The notes beneath the pieces are model-generated. The model saw nothing but the letters and a program-made list of their open reading frames with translations, did no database searches and was not told the DNA's origin. A stretch of DNA of 64,000 nucleotides from Sialis fuliginosa. Its lineage: Eukaryota; Arthropoda; Insecta; Megaloptera; Sialidae. The stretch is taken from the NCBI GenBank assembly GCA_961205875.1, contig OY540821.1, forward strand, positions 15,996,001 through 16,060,000, in the 5' to 3' direction. Position numbers and translations under genes: made by a program. Position 1 is the stretch's first letter, and each line of letters begins with the position of its first letter. Shown here one piece after another: positions 11,878 through 23,741 of this stretch.

Positions 11878-13394
11878 TATACTTCCGATATGTATTAACT
11901 TTATAATATACAAGTTATTATAACTTTTGAACTAATTACTTTAGAAAATACAGCATAAAAAAATGTCATCCATCATAGAAGTATCTAATTAGAAATTTTA
12001 ACGAACCAATTAAAAAATACAAATGATTATAAACCTGCCAATATAACATTTGTTTATTTATATTCATATCTGTAAATTTTTTATTTCAATATTTAACAAA
12101 TCAATTATCTCTTGTATAATGATTCATCTTAAATGTCTACATTTTATACATACATACAAAGATAAATATTTATTACTATTTAAAGAAATGTATGTTCATA
12201 TCTACAGACTCTACTAATTTATATTCAAAGATTGTTTGAAGTAATTAATAACAATAGAAAATAAACTGTCAAAATATTTTATCTAGCATAAAATATCTTC
12301 ATAGATTTCGATGGCCATATGTCAACATCTATAGATATTTGAATACAGATATTTTTAGATCCGTTTGTTTTTATTAAATCAGTTTCTTATTCTCATGATA
12401 AATTGCATAAAATAAAAAATTAAATTAAAAAATTTGATAAAAAAACAACAAGCGATAACAGAATTTGAAAGTAAATTATTTTTTGATTTATTTTAACCAA
12501 CTTTGACGGGGTTAGGGGGTAATATCTCTACCATTTTTTGGAAAATATCTTTTTAAGATGTGTATTTATACCTCCCCCTTTTTGCCGGCCGAAAAATCTT
12601 CAATCTCAAAATTTTTGGTACATTATATAGTTGTATTATGGGCTAAAATTTCAGATTTTTATCTGCTCCCCCTGCAGAGTTATTTAGCTTTGAAAAGTTC
12701 CATTTTCTCGAATTTTCAAATTTAGAAAAAATTTTGTAAAAAAAGGGGTAAGTCTCAGAGTTGAACTTTGATGTGTTAACACAACTAGTACCTATCTATT
12801 TGTAAAAAATATAATAATTATAGTTATTAACTTTCTCCCTTCTTGCAAAAACATCGGGATTTTTTCAAAAAAATAACTAAAAATTAAGGCTGAATTTTCA
12901 CTTTTTAGAATTACATTTAGAAGAAAATATCGAAGTAATCTTGTAGTCCAATTTTTTCTGAACAATTTATTTTAGATTTTCTAGTTTCCGCAAACTCTTT
13001 AAAGTGCAAAAACATGTTGCGATTAGTGCCCAGGGCGACCTAGGACGAACTCTGTAAAATCCGTGTCTGAAACTATATCCGAAAAAATTTCATATCCCAT
13101 TCCGTATCCTAAACTGAAACAAACAAAAAATATATCCCTATTCGTTAATCGGTAACGAATATATTGATTTTTATCGACGTGAATACAATGTATGTATATG
13201 TAAAGACTGGTTGAAATAATTATTAATTATGAAAGCCCAATTCAAAAAGAGAGTTTTTGCAACAATGATTTTATTTTACAGGCATATTATGTCTATATAT
13301 GGTAATGAAATTTATTTGCAACTTATCAGATGATACGTTGAACGTCATGGAAATACGAATTCTCTCGTGGCAAGAACAGGATCGGATTGGTTGA
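11878..13394. other. AT-rich stretch, no gene seen
   Basis: Around 12490-13140 short C- or G-runs and TTTTTCAAAAA-type palindromic words suggest old repeat DNA. No frame or splice arrangement persuades me. Confidence 0.45.
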
Positions 13395-13900
13395 TTTCCA
13401 CGGCTAATTTAAATCAGTGGAGTAGTTCAGTTAAAATTCTGAGGTAAATTTCCATGATATATTTTTATTTTTGAATTTACTTACTCTAACCATGGGTGTC
13501 CGCAGGGGAGGGGCAAACGAGGCACTTTTCCTCCTGGAATGTAACCTAATCTATACGGTACCTAACGTAAAAACCTATTTTATTTTTGGTTTTGACAAAG
13601 AAGACCTTACTTTGATTTTGACATCTTATAAAGAGTTTAGGGAGATTTCCACGGCTAATTTATATCAGTGGAGTAGTTCAGTTAAAATTCTGAGGTAAAT
13701 TTCCATTCTATATTTTTACTTTTGAATTTATTTACTCTAACCATGGGTGTCCGCAGGGGAGGGGCAAATGAGGCACTTTTCCTCCTGGAATGTAACCTAA
13801 TCTATACGGTACCTAACGTAAGCTAACGTAAAAACCTATTTTATTTTTAGTTTTGACAAAGAAGACCTTATTTTGATTTTGACATCTTATAAAGAGTTTA
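13395..13900. repeat. 251-bp tandem duplication
   Basis: Two copies begin with TTTCCACGGCTAATTTA at 13395 and 13646. Both contain CAGTGGAGTAGTTCAG, GGGTGTCCGCAGGGGAGGGG and ATACGGTACCTAACGTA. They differ by few substitutions plus one small insertion (a repeated CTAACGTAAG-like piece near 13820), so the duplication is recent. An open frame crossing it has no family features. Confidence 0.9.
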
Positions 13901-14925
13901 GGGTTAATCATTTTTTGTTTGTGTGTTTCGGCTAAACATGAAAACTAATTAACCGATTTTGATGAGACTTGTACTGTTCAGAATTTCACAGATATAATTG
14001 TAATTCCAGATTTGGGCCTGGATATTTATATTTGTTTTGAACAGAAATAATATTATGTACTTTCGTATGTAAATACAATATTTTTTATAATGTCTTCGTA
14101 GAGATATGTACGTCAAAAAGTTTTTGATTGATTAATTTACTATTGATACTTGAATATAATTGTTTATATAAATAATTAGTTGTATACAAGATTAACTGTA
14201 CATTTTAATTTGTATGTTTCGCTTGATAAATTATCAATAAATTGATGGTTCTACTATTTGACATGCTACTTTAATTTAATTAATAGTAGTGTGTATATTT
14301 TAAATTTAATTTACAAGCTTCAAATGTATAGCATTTATTTTATCATTTTTTTGTTGGGGTTAAAAAAATTTAATAGAGATATAATCTTTATTTTTAATTT
14401 AATTACACGTTCGGATTATTATAGTAAAAATACGAGTTTGTATGATACAGTCGAACATATATTAGAATATGTACAACATATTTGTTTATTGAGTTTTATA
14501 TTTTTTTATGAAACCGGTATTTAACTGTTTATTTTTCAGAACGTAAACTGAAACTGAAAATGATCATATTTAATATTGAGTGACCGATAACCAATAATTT
14601 TTATATTAAAAATCTATTGTTTGTTCCAATTCAAAAACCACTGAACCGATTTTCATGGTACTTTCACTTTTCGAAAGCTTAGAAAAATATTGCTCATAAA
14701 CTTTTTATAAACAACAAAATACTTTAGAATTTGAACTTGAGACTCTTGGATTATTATTTTGTAAATTTTTTTAACTTTTTTATATAAAAAAATCACAAAA
14801 TAATTTGGTAATATTGAGAGGATTCCAATACATTTGTTATCAATGATCCGATAATTAGTTAATAATAGTTTTTGTGCAGAAATTATGTCGAGAGATAGCT
14901 AATTTTCCTTTGGAAATTTCACTAA
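13901..14925. other. AT-rich stretch with dispersed motif copies
   Basis: Copies of the recurring ACCGATTTTGATG-type motif lie at about 13945-13975 and 14640-14670. An 88-codon frame at 14258-14524 is Ile/Leu/Phe/Tyr-rich without recognisable features and is probably chance. Confidence 0.5.
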
Positions 14926-15422
14926 GGCGGCTATTACACTATCAAATAAATATGATAAAAATTTTTTGATCAAAGAAATATGACAGTGTAATAAGTCAAC
15001 TTTTATAATATTTACCTTCATAATATTTATATGATCATAGTTAATGACAGTCTCTTATATTTGATCAAAGTTTTTTGACGTCAAAAACAAAATGGCGACT
15101 ACCAAGTTATCACTGACAGTTACAGTTATATAATTATTAATATATGAATATCAACAAAATCCAGTATTATATGATAATATTCTTATTGATTATAAAAACC
15201 ACAATACACGGTTGTAAATTCAAACCTCGATCGCGTCAATTGACGAACATCCACGCACTGATAATCAAAATGCACCAAAAAAGAAGAAAATATCCCTAGA
15301 TAATATTGAGAAAATATTATCAAATATTTTATGTAGTGTAATAGAACAAAATCTCATATTTTATATGATCAAATCTTTGTCAAAGATTTTTGACATATTT
15401 ATTTGATAGTGTAATAGCCGCC
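14926..15422. mobile_element. PIF/Harbinger-like MITE, 497 bp
   Basis: Long inverted ends GGCGGCTATTACACTATCAA and its inverse at 15403-15422 are flanked by TAA on both sides (14923-14925, 15423-15425). A 3-bp TWA duplication and G-rich ends fit PIF/Harbinger. The arms extend about 30 bp with few mismatches (ATAAATATG). No transposase was seen. Confidence 0.8.
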
Positions 15423-16600
15423 TAAATCATGTTAAAAATTAGAAAATAAATCATTGAAATCAAACCAACAATATGTAAGGCACATTATATTTAGAGTAGT
15501 CATTCACCATTTTTTATATACCCGCGGTGGAAGCCGCGAGTAATTTCTAGTCTTGTTATAGTTACGTACATATAAATGTTTTTAATAGTTTGAATACTCA
15601 GAAGAGCAAAAACAGCTCAGACACGTCCAGAGTTTGTTGTTATCCGTAAAGTTTTATTCAATGGATAGAATTACGGACAAATTGCGATGTTTCCAGTCGT
15701 ACAAACACTTCTCTTTCTCTCTTTCAAGAATATCCTCTGCTTCTATTTTGCACGTACAGCCCAGAATGCAAATTGTCCGTTTTATACAAATGTACCACTG
15801 ACCTGTTTTCAACACATAGCCGCAAATATACAGAAAACTGCATATAAAATTGTTTTTATTTTTTTTTAATAAGATGAAAATACAAGAGTTAACCCTCTAA
15901 TGCATAATTTTTTTTGAGTATGTATATTAATTTCACTATTTTTAACAAAATTTTCTTTGTACTCAATTTTGTTGCCGAAATACTGAAGCTACAGTAACGA
16001 AACTTATATCTCGTGTAGTCAAAATAATTCTCATCAAGGCATTGTTGTACAATTAGAGAAAAAAAATTGTATGGATGGAAAAACCGTCCGCGTTAAATAT
16101 TAATTGTGATATCTGATCCGTTCAGAGGCCAAAGCGTTTTATTCCATTTGTCTATACAGTAAATCTTCTTCACTTTGACTAGCTATGATTACTATGTGGT
16201 CTTTTTACAAATAAATAAAAAAGCTTTATTAAAAATTGTTTTTTTTTCTAGATTATTCGTTTAGTTAATAAAATATCTATGTAAGTACCAAAAAATTAAT
16301 AAAATTTGGGTACGCACATGATAGGGTTCCGTAGTCATTCTCACTACGATTTATAAAAAATAGATATTTCAAAAATTTTCATGAATTATCTTTGCTACAA
16401 TGTTCGTTAAAATTTTCATTAAAAGTACTAATTAAAATCTATATTTTCGAATTTTTTCAGATTTTTTATATCCATAGTTTAGAAAATAGAGTAACATAGT
16501 TCAAAATACGATAAGTAATATTGGCAATAAAAATGTGCATATTGTTTGAATATTTCATTGTATTCATTCCCTACTTTATCTATACGTTCAAGTAATGAAC
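15423..16600. other. AT-rich stretch, no gene seen
   Basis: Nothing coding-like was recognised. A 60-codon frame at 15687-15869 has no family features. Confidence 0.5.
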
Positions 16601-16716
16601 CCTTTATATGTAAATTTAAAACAAATCCAATTCTATATCAATACAAATGACCTAAATACTGTATCCAATAGCATTTAATATTAATTTACACGTTCAGTTA
16701 TAAAACTATAATACCT

Positions 16717-17453
16717 CTACGTCTTATTTTCTTGTATTTTAGTCGATATTTGTATGACGAGTTGAAGTTCACTGCAGGAAATATCACTAAAAAATTTCGA
16801 ATTTTTGATTTCGTTAAAAGTATGTTTATTGTATAGAAAATGACGTGAAAAGTTGAACTGTTCAAACCGCAGGTCTGTATCTCAAACCGTTCTCGAGATA
16901 TAGCCTCTCAAAGTTTCAGTTTTTTCAAATTTTTGGAGAAAAAAGGCCATAACTTTTGAACGTGTGGTCGGAATTTATTTTAGTTGACGGATTTGGAATC
17001 AGCGTGTCAAAATCTATATACTGACATGTATAATACCTTAAAACTCGAAAAAAAAAATTTCGTGAAAAATCGAAAAAATTCAAAGGGGTATACCTTAAAA
17101 AAATGTCGATTTTTCACGAAATTTTTTTTGTCGGATTTTAAAGTATTATACATGTCGTTATATAGATTTTAACACGCTGATTTCAAATCCGTCAACTAAA
17201 ATCAATTCCGACCACGCGTTCAAAAGTTATGGCCTTTTTTCTCCAAAAATTTGAAAAAACTAAAACTTTGAGAGGCTATATCTCGAGAACGGTTTGAGAT
17301 ACAGACCTGCGGTTTGAACAGTTCAACTTTTCACGTCATTTTCTATACAATAAACATACTTTTAACGAAATCAAAAATTCTAAATTTTTTAGTGAAATTT
17401 CCTTACAACTCGTCATACAAATATCGACTAAAATACAAGAAAATAAGACGTAG
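16717..17453. repeat. ~737-bp near-perfect palindrome, copy 1
   Basis: Two arms of about 350 bp face each other around a centre near 17085. The outer arm ends are CTACGTCTTATTTTCTTG and CAAGAAAATAAGACGTAG. Inner landmarks are ACCGTTCTCGAGATATAGCC against GGCTATATCTCGAGAACGGT. Copies 2 and 3 lie at 47798-48540 and 53279-54004. Flanks are also shared, so it sits inside a larger element whose outer end here is near 17603 (CACGCCTCGCCACT). A transcript would fold into a long hairpin. Confidence 0.9.
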
Positions 17454-17603
17454 AATCATTTAGTCACTATATAAATATTTATATAAGAATTTAAAAAAGT
17501 AAAAGCTTGAATTTAAGGTGTTTCATAACTAGTTTTTTTTGTTAATCGGTAGGATTGACAAAATATGCTTCCCTTATTAAAAATTTCACGCCTCGCCACT
17601 ATA
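17454..17603. mobile_element. right flank of the palindrome-bearing element
   Basis: The sequence AATCATTTAG, GGATTGACAAAATATGC, TTCCCTTATT, TTTCACGCCTCGCCACT is, in reverse complement, the left flank of palindrome copy 2 (47696-47797, which starts CAGTGGCGAGGCGTGAAA). The CAGTGGCG-type terminus is hAT-like. Confidence 0.6.
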
Positions 17604-17971
17604 TAAATTTATTAAGTTAATTTAGCTTACTGGCTGATTTGTCAAACATTTCAATAAATAGGGAGGTGCATCTGCTTACTTTCCATTGTAACTGATATCA
17701 CTACAAGAACTCTAAAATTAAAATTGCGTTTGTTTTTTAATTAGAAATAAATATGAACTAATAATCAGGATTTCGAAAATAATTTCAATTAGCTTGTGTT
17801 TTAATAACATAATAAGTAATACAATAGATTCTTGATTATTATTTTTATATAAATATATTGAAATTATAACTTATCGACTATTTAAAGAAATGTAAATAAT
17901 ATTTCATTTATTTGCGAAACGAATATAAAATACATTTCGATTTTACTTTTAGAAACTTCTGCCAACTAAAA

Positions 17972-18860
17972 ATGAAGGTATTTTATTCCTTGTTAATGGG
18001 TAAGCTAATCAGTATTTTATAGATATGATATAATTTATAATATTTTTTTTACAGTTTTTTCATTAACTGTATCGGTGTTAGGAAACGATATTTGTAGGCA
18101 GACATGCCCCCCTCTCAGCAGAGAACCTATATGCATTAGGGATAAAACTGGAATTTTAAGAGAAATAAGAGGGAAATGTGAATTACAGAAATTTTTATGT
18201 CGAATACCGAGGGAAGGTAATTATTTAAAAAAATTTGTTTTACTTATTTTTTTTTACTTAGACCAAAAATTAATTAAATGGTATCTAATATTATTTATTG
18301 ACTGGGCTAACAAACATTAGTAAAAAAATGCTCACGGACTAATATATTTGCCTTTAAATGTCATTATCAGAGCATTCCCTCCCCCTTCTTAAACTATCAA
18401 TTCAAAAAATCTAAAAAAATGAAAGTACTTTCAATGAAAATTATAACGAATACTATTAAAAACATTTAAGACTCCCCTACCATAGATTGAAAAGTGTATT
18501 CTCATTTTTTTCCACTTACCCCATTGACCTTTTAATTTTAACCCTTCAATCACGAATTATTTTCTTTTAAATCAGAACGTCCCCCCTCCCTCTAATTTCT
18601 GAACTATCAATGTAAAAAATTTCAGAATGTAATTTTTAATTAGTACTTTAAAAAAATTATATCGAGCACTTGCACTGTAGCAAAAATAGTTTATGAAAAA
18701 TTTTGAAAAAACTTTTTTTTACAAATCGTAATGATTACGGAACTCTATCATAGACGTTCCCAACACTTTTGATACATTAATTAATCTATTTGTTTTAGGT
18801 TGGCATACAGTCGATATTTTATATTGCCTTGGGATAATTGTGTTCAGAATTAAAAATTAA
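17972..18860 (+). CDS. secreted Kazal-like six-cysteine peptide, three exons
   Basis: The exons are 17972-17999, 18055-18216 and 18799-18860, joined at two phase-1 GT-AG introns (donors GGTAAGC and GGTAATT; acceptors TTTTTTTTACAG and TTTGTTTTAG). The joined frame is 83 aa with a TAA at 18858-18860. It opens with a clear signal peptide (MKVFYSLLMVFSLTVSVLG), then C23, C27, C36, C51, C58 and C73. The spacing C-x3-C-x8-C-x14-C-x6-C-x14-C is that of a Kazal-like fold. Kazal domains usually inhibit serine proteases, and short insect variants (vasotab type) include ion-channel-acting peptides. The usual Gly-Asp-Gly-Thr-Tyr run after the third Cys is here IRDKTG, so the inhibitory loop is unusual and protease inhibition is uncertain. 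An acceptor-like TTTTACTTTTAG ends at 17952, so an untranslated exon may precede. The 5' region has TATAAAA at 17926-17932. The gene was assembled by reading splice sites. Confidence 0.8.
18350..18640. repeat. dispersed repeat inside intron 2 of the Kazal-like gene
   Basis: Words such as TGAAAAGTGTATTC, CAGAACGTCCCCCCTCCCTC and TAAACTATCAAT recur at 21545-21675, showing an old repeat inside the intron. Confidence 0.5.
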
Positions 18861-19399
18861 TAATTCTATAAATTATAAATATAGTTTATATGACATGAAA
18901 TAAGAGAGAGAAAAACAAAAATGATTTCTTTTTTAATTTACTGACAAATCAAAAAAAAAATGGAGAGTTTATTTAGTTTTAATCAAGTTCATATAATATC
19001 TTCGGTTTACTTTGTAATATATATAAGTAAAGTAAATACAGTTTTTCTATGATTTGATTGAATTACGTGTGTCAAAGCTACGTAAGAGACTTTGCGTATA
19101 CCCTAAAGCCAAGAGTAATTTTGGTTTAATTAAAAAATAAGCCCATTGTATCGTAGATAATAAGAGAAATGTTATAGGCATCTGTTAATGAAATAGATAC
19201 CTCAGTAAGTGAAAAATGAAATAACAAAACATAGATGGTATATAAATACTATATACACATAGATATCAAATACACATTTCGACAAAAAATTTTAATCAAT
19301 AGTTGGTATTGTTTTTCATTATTTTATTTCACTAGTATGTTTCTTCAAATAAAAGCTTTTTAGTAAAAAATGTTTACAGCTTTTGTTTTTCTTTGCAGG

Positions 19400-19427
19400 G
19401 AAAACATTAAAATTACATTTATCAACG
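19400..19427 (+). other. possible micro-exon (28 nt)
   Basis: A strong acceptor (TTGTTTTTCTTTGCAG) and a donor (AACGTAAGTAAA) bracket 28 nt lying 0.5 kb past the Kazal-like stop codon. It could be an alternative exon, since its first base keeps phase 1 open, or an exon of an unseen gene, or chance. Confidence 0.2.
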
Positions 19428-19549
19428 TAAGTAAATATATTTAATTATATTTATATGCATTACATAGATTAATTATAAAATAATTTGTGTACTGAAAACG
19501 AAATTAAAAGTTACAGCTTCTTAAATATAAAAATAAAATAAAATATATA

Positions 19550-20165
19550 AGCTGACATATTAACTATTCAACTTATTTGTTAAATTTTCAATTTAAATTT
19601 CTTAATAATAGCCGAAGGAGCATACGAAGGTCTTCGGGCATTAGATAGTCTTAAAGATAATGGTGTAAGCTATAATTTAAAAAAAAAACTGGAGTCTCCT
19701 CGATCGCGCCAAGCTGAGATATTAACTATTCAATTTATTTGTTAAATTTTCAATTTAAATTTCTTAATAATAGCCGAAGGAGCATACGAAGGTCTTCGGG
19801 CATTAGATAGTCTTAAAGATAATGGTGTAAGCTATAATTTAAAAAAAAACTGGAGTCTCCTCGATCGCGCCAAGCTGAGATATTAACTATTCAATTTATT
19901 TGTTAAATTTTCAATTTAAATTTCTTAATAATAGCCGAAGGAGCATACGAAGGTCTTCGGGCATTAGATAGTCTTAAAGATAATGGTGTAAGCTATAATT
20001 TAAAAAAAAACTGGAGTCTCCTCGATCGCCCCAAGCTGACATATTAACTATTCAACTTATTTGTTAAATTTTCAATTTAAATTTCTTAATAATAGCCGAA
20101 GGAGCATACGAAGGTCTTCGGGCATTAGATAGTCTTAAAGATAATAGTGTAAGCTATATTTAAAA
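19550..20165. repeat. ~161-bp satellite array B (about four units)
   Basis: Units repeat with spacings of 162, 160 and 161 bp, measured from GCCGAAGGAGC at 19611, 19773, 19933 and 20094. Neighbouring units are nearly identical. They share GATCGCGCCAAGCTGAGATA, TTAACTATTCAA and TCTTAAAGATAAT..GTGTAAGC with array A, but the GC-rich core differs (GCATACGAAGGTCTTCGGGC). This is the same family, different subfamily, homogenised locally. Confidence 0.92.
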
Positions 20166-21697
20166 CTTACATCATCATTAAAGGTTTGTTAAAGCGACCT
20201 GAAAATATGAATCGCCTAATAAGTGATGTGTCACCCCTACAGATTTCCCTGTTAGTCGACGTCAAAACGTGTGAATTAGAAAAAATTAAAGTATGAATTT
20301 GTATCGTTAACTGTAAAAAACAGATTTATATTTTGTTTCACTTTTACCCCAGTTAACCCTATATTTACTATATTTTTCAATACCGAATATGGACATAATG
20401 ATACCCAAGAAGCTTTTAATGGTAGTAATCACAGGTTTCACGATTAATTATCGGTATTGCATTGCACTTTTAGGATATGTTTATTAAATCTTATTATTTT
20501 TATATAAAATATATATGGATTGTTTTTAATATAACTGTTTCAGTAACTGTTAAAGTATATTAAAACTTTTCAATTTAAAATTAAAAGGGTTTGTAGAAAA
20601 ATCTATTTACTGTTGTGTACTTTTACTAAAAGAGTTATTGTTTAAAATTAAGTATAATCTCCGAATTATAGATTAAAACTGTATATAGACGATCTACATT
20701 TTGCATATATTTAATTAAACCTTAAATAAATCTGCCAGTGCAATTTGAATGCAAAACTGGATATTGTTTTTTTTACCATTTTTGGGCAAGCTTTTACATA
20801 GCTACTAATTGCGATTAAGTATGTAGATTTCTGGTAAGGTAACAACAGTAAAATATGTAAATTTATTTGTAAACAATTACAAGAATTTTGACTTTTTAAT
20901 AATAACTTATATTTAAGTGTAAAATGTTTCTTCTTCATTTTTATGAAGTTTATGGCCGATCTTAAACTTAGAGTTTATGGAACACATAACAATATTAAAT
21001 TGTTGCACCAATGATTTGAGTGATGCTTAAGTCGTTAAGTGTACTTTAATTCCACTTAATTTTAAAACCGTACACAAAAATGATTTTTTTTTAAATATAA
21101 TAAAGTGCAGTAAGTATTAATAAATAAATAAATTTTCTTAATTTTTTTAATAAGCCGTTATTAAAATTTTATAATTCTTGACTGGACGCCACTGTATCAA
21201 ACAACAAAGATGTTAGCTGTTGTTTTTTTAGTTTGCTGTCGGTCGAATTGACTGACACGGCCTAAACATAGTGAATTTGATGTTTAAAGATAAAATGTTT
21301 CATTCTTATGTGTGTATTGAATTAATGGATGTAACATTTAATAGATATTTAAACACGTCGATTATTTTAGGTCAGTATCAATAATTTAAAAGTGCTCTTA
21401 AGTGCCGAAAAATGTATTTTTTTACGATTAAAAATGCAGCCAGATTATAATTGAGTTGTTTAGAATACAAAGCCACGAATTTTTATTTACACGTAGACTA
21501 TAAGTTTCAATAAATGATAAAAATTAAGTATTCAAAATGTCCTATAGACTGAAAAGTGTATTCAAATTTTTTTTTCACTTATGCCATTAGATAGGTCTTC
21601 TAAAATGCAACAAAAAACGTTTTATCAGAGCCTCCCCCCCTCATTTTCTAAACTATTGATGTAAAAAAATAATTGTATCAGTAAGTACCTATGCACC
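20166..21697. other. AT-rich stretch, no gene seen
   Basis: A minus-strand 75-codon frame (20711-20938) lacks recognisable motifs. The repeat shared with Kazal intron 2 lies at 21545-21675. Confidence 0.5.
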
Positions 21698-21887
21698 TAC
21701 TTACACAATATAAAAAGATTCTTGTGTGCACAAAAAGATGGTGTGCTAATTTTTAACAAACAAAATATAGACGCAACAATAAGAAAATATTTGAATTTCG
21801 GAAATTTCATTGTTATATTTAATATGAAAAGTTACAGCAGAAGGGAGGGGCGCCGATGAGGTGCTCTCGACATTTAATCCGCCTCTG
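21698..21887. mobile_element. hAT-like element end, family with CAGAGGCGGATTAA terminus
   Basis: Read in reverse, it starts CAGAGGCGGATTAAATGTCG at 21887 and continues through TTTCGGAAATTTCATTG on the plus strand to GTGCACAAAAAGATGG. It matches 51496-51705 in the opposite orientation. A related start (CAGAGACGGATTAAGG) is at about 54692. Only one end is visible. Confidence 0.65.
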
Positions 21888-22254
21888 GATTAAACTGTAT
21901 GTGGAGTTAGTTATTTTGGTTAGTGAACGACTCGTATGTCATAAGAACGTAATATTAAAGTAAACAAGAAAAATATTCAAATAGGTTTTTTTCATTTGGG
22001 CATATTTATCTGCTTGAGAATCTTTGTAAGGAACCAGATAACATTTGTCAAGTTTTGTGCTGTTGTCACAAGTGATACAATATTTAAATTGTGTTTTTAT
22101 AAATTTTCCCACATCGAAATGCTTGTGTGTTACCCCAATATAGACAGTATTGTGCTCTGTGTTTAAAGTTGTGTAAACAAAAACTAGATATTTAGGTCAT
22201 ATGATTCTTTAACTCTTTTATTGCTAGTGACTTATCGATGTGTTTAAAACATTT

Positions 22255-22390
22255 TTTACTATACCGGATGATCTAAATGAAACTGTGGGGCATTTAACGT
22301 GTTACAGATTTTTATCTCAGAACCATCGCATATTTGGAAAAAATGTTCGATTATGGGGGGGGGGGGGGGGAGTAATCGAATAGTAATATT
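22255..22390. repeat. dispersed repeat with long poly-G, pair of 8500-8620
   Basis: It contains GTGTTACAGATTTTTATCTC, AGAACCATCGCATATTTGG and a run of about sixteen G at 22357-22372 followed by AGTAATCGAATAG. It is inverted relative to the copy at 8500-8620. Confidence 0.65.
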
Positions 22391-22964
22391 TATTTGTTAT
22401 TTTAACGTGGTCAACATCATTTTTTAAATAAAAACCTGTATAAATGTAAAGTCAAAATGCATAGGAATGCAAGAAATCTTTGTTTTTTTTTGTAATTTTA
22501 TTAATTTTTATCTATGGATCCTGACTAACGGGACACCTATAGTGACTAACCCGGTACATATATTATTTTTATAATAATACTACACAAATATAATGTACAG
22601 AACATAGCTACATTTTTTTCACTTTCAGAAAATGTATTATGAGTATTTTTTAATAAAAAAAATAATTACTTTTAATGATTAATGGTTATTTAAAATGTGT
22701 ATTAAATTTCTACTACCGGCAATTTTTTACTGCGATTAGAGTTACATTGATAAATAATTGAATCAATTCAACATATTTTTTATTAAATAAAAATACACAT
22801 CGTTTTTAATCTATAAAAACATAAACGTTAATGTATAATTGATTAAATAAGACTTCCTTTCAACATTCTGACAGTTAAAAATATTATCTATGCAAACAAA
22901 ATGGCAAAGTTAAAGTTTTGTTTTAATATAATCAATATCTTCATACTTATATGAATATTGGCTT

Positions 22965-23085
22965 CTGGGTATTATTTGGTTGATTGATCCTAAATAACTC
23001 CTATAATTTGTGACGAAACGTTGGCCAAGAAAACAACCAAATCGATGCGGCTTACACCCAGAAACCAAGATTCATATCAAGATCA
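22965..23085. repeat. short foldback element with TGACGAAACGTTGG core, copy 1
   Basis: The ends are TTGGCTTCTGGGT and ACCCAGAAACCAAG, in inverted orientation. Between them is GTGACGAAACGTTGGCC, then CGATGCGGCTTACACC. Other copies lie at 31027-31185 and 47052-47141; single ends lie near 45049 and 61660. Confidence 0.75.
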
Positions 23086-23354
23086 CAAGATACACAAATT
23101 AACCCTTATCTGAAACGAAATAAAAGATGTTTAAAACTTTCACAGAACAATATCTAGAAGTTCTACTATAAAAATAAGCGAAGTTCAATAGATAGTCTAT
23201 TGTATATTAAAAATTAAAACAGTATCTTCAAAGTAAAAAAGACTCAATCTATCAATTATAGCCTGTAGATGACAAGTAATAAGAAAATAAAATATAGAGT
23301 GTTATTCAATAAATAAAACAAGAGGCTGTGAGAAATTTATATCAAAGCAAAATA

Positions 23355-23547
23355 CAGGATGATCAAAAAGTCGATTGATATTAATTGTCTATATCAGAGG
23401 TTATATATTTTAGTGTGCAGTTGTAGTTTCTTTGTGCAGCTTTGAAATTAAAAGTGGCATAACAAAGTGCCTCATTTATAATTTATAAGTAAAATGAAAA
23501 ATAAATTAAAATTGCAAATTTTTAAGTAAATAGTTTTGGATCACCTG
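23355..23547. mobile_element. small TA-flanked MITE, 193 bp
   Basis: The inverted ends CAGGATGATCAAAA and TTTTGGATCACCTG are flanked by TA on both sides (23353-23354, 23548-23549). The ends and duplication fit Tc1/mariner-related MITEs. Confidence 0.65.
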
Positions 23548-23741
23548 TATATAAAAAGATTTAACTGGTTATAATTTGGTCGATCAAAAAAGATTAAATT
23601 ATAAATAGAGTTGTCAATTGTCTTTTTCGATAGCACAGTTCACTTTTTTGTTAAATATTCTGTATAATATCGCCAATCAAGTACGTACAGAGTGTTCCAT
23701 AAGTTATTTACTACTAAAACAGATTTTAATATTAAATTATA

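Noticed and set aside
13471-13698. 75-codon ORF over the 251-bp duplication
   Set aside because: It runs across the duplication junction and has no ATG start; product without known motif.
19550-20165. CRISPR-like array
   Set aside because: The repeats are contiguous 161-bp units without short unique spacers, in animal DNA; this is satellite.
23011-23060. Hammerhead ribozyme
   Set aside because: GACGAAAC is present but no CTGATGA box or matching stems in the right order; copy 3 has CTGATG downstream but copy 1 has TCGATG there.
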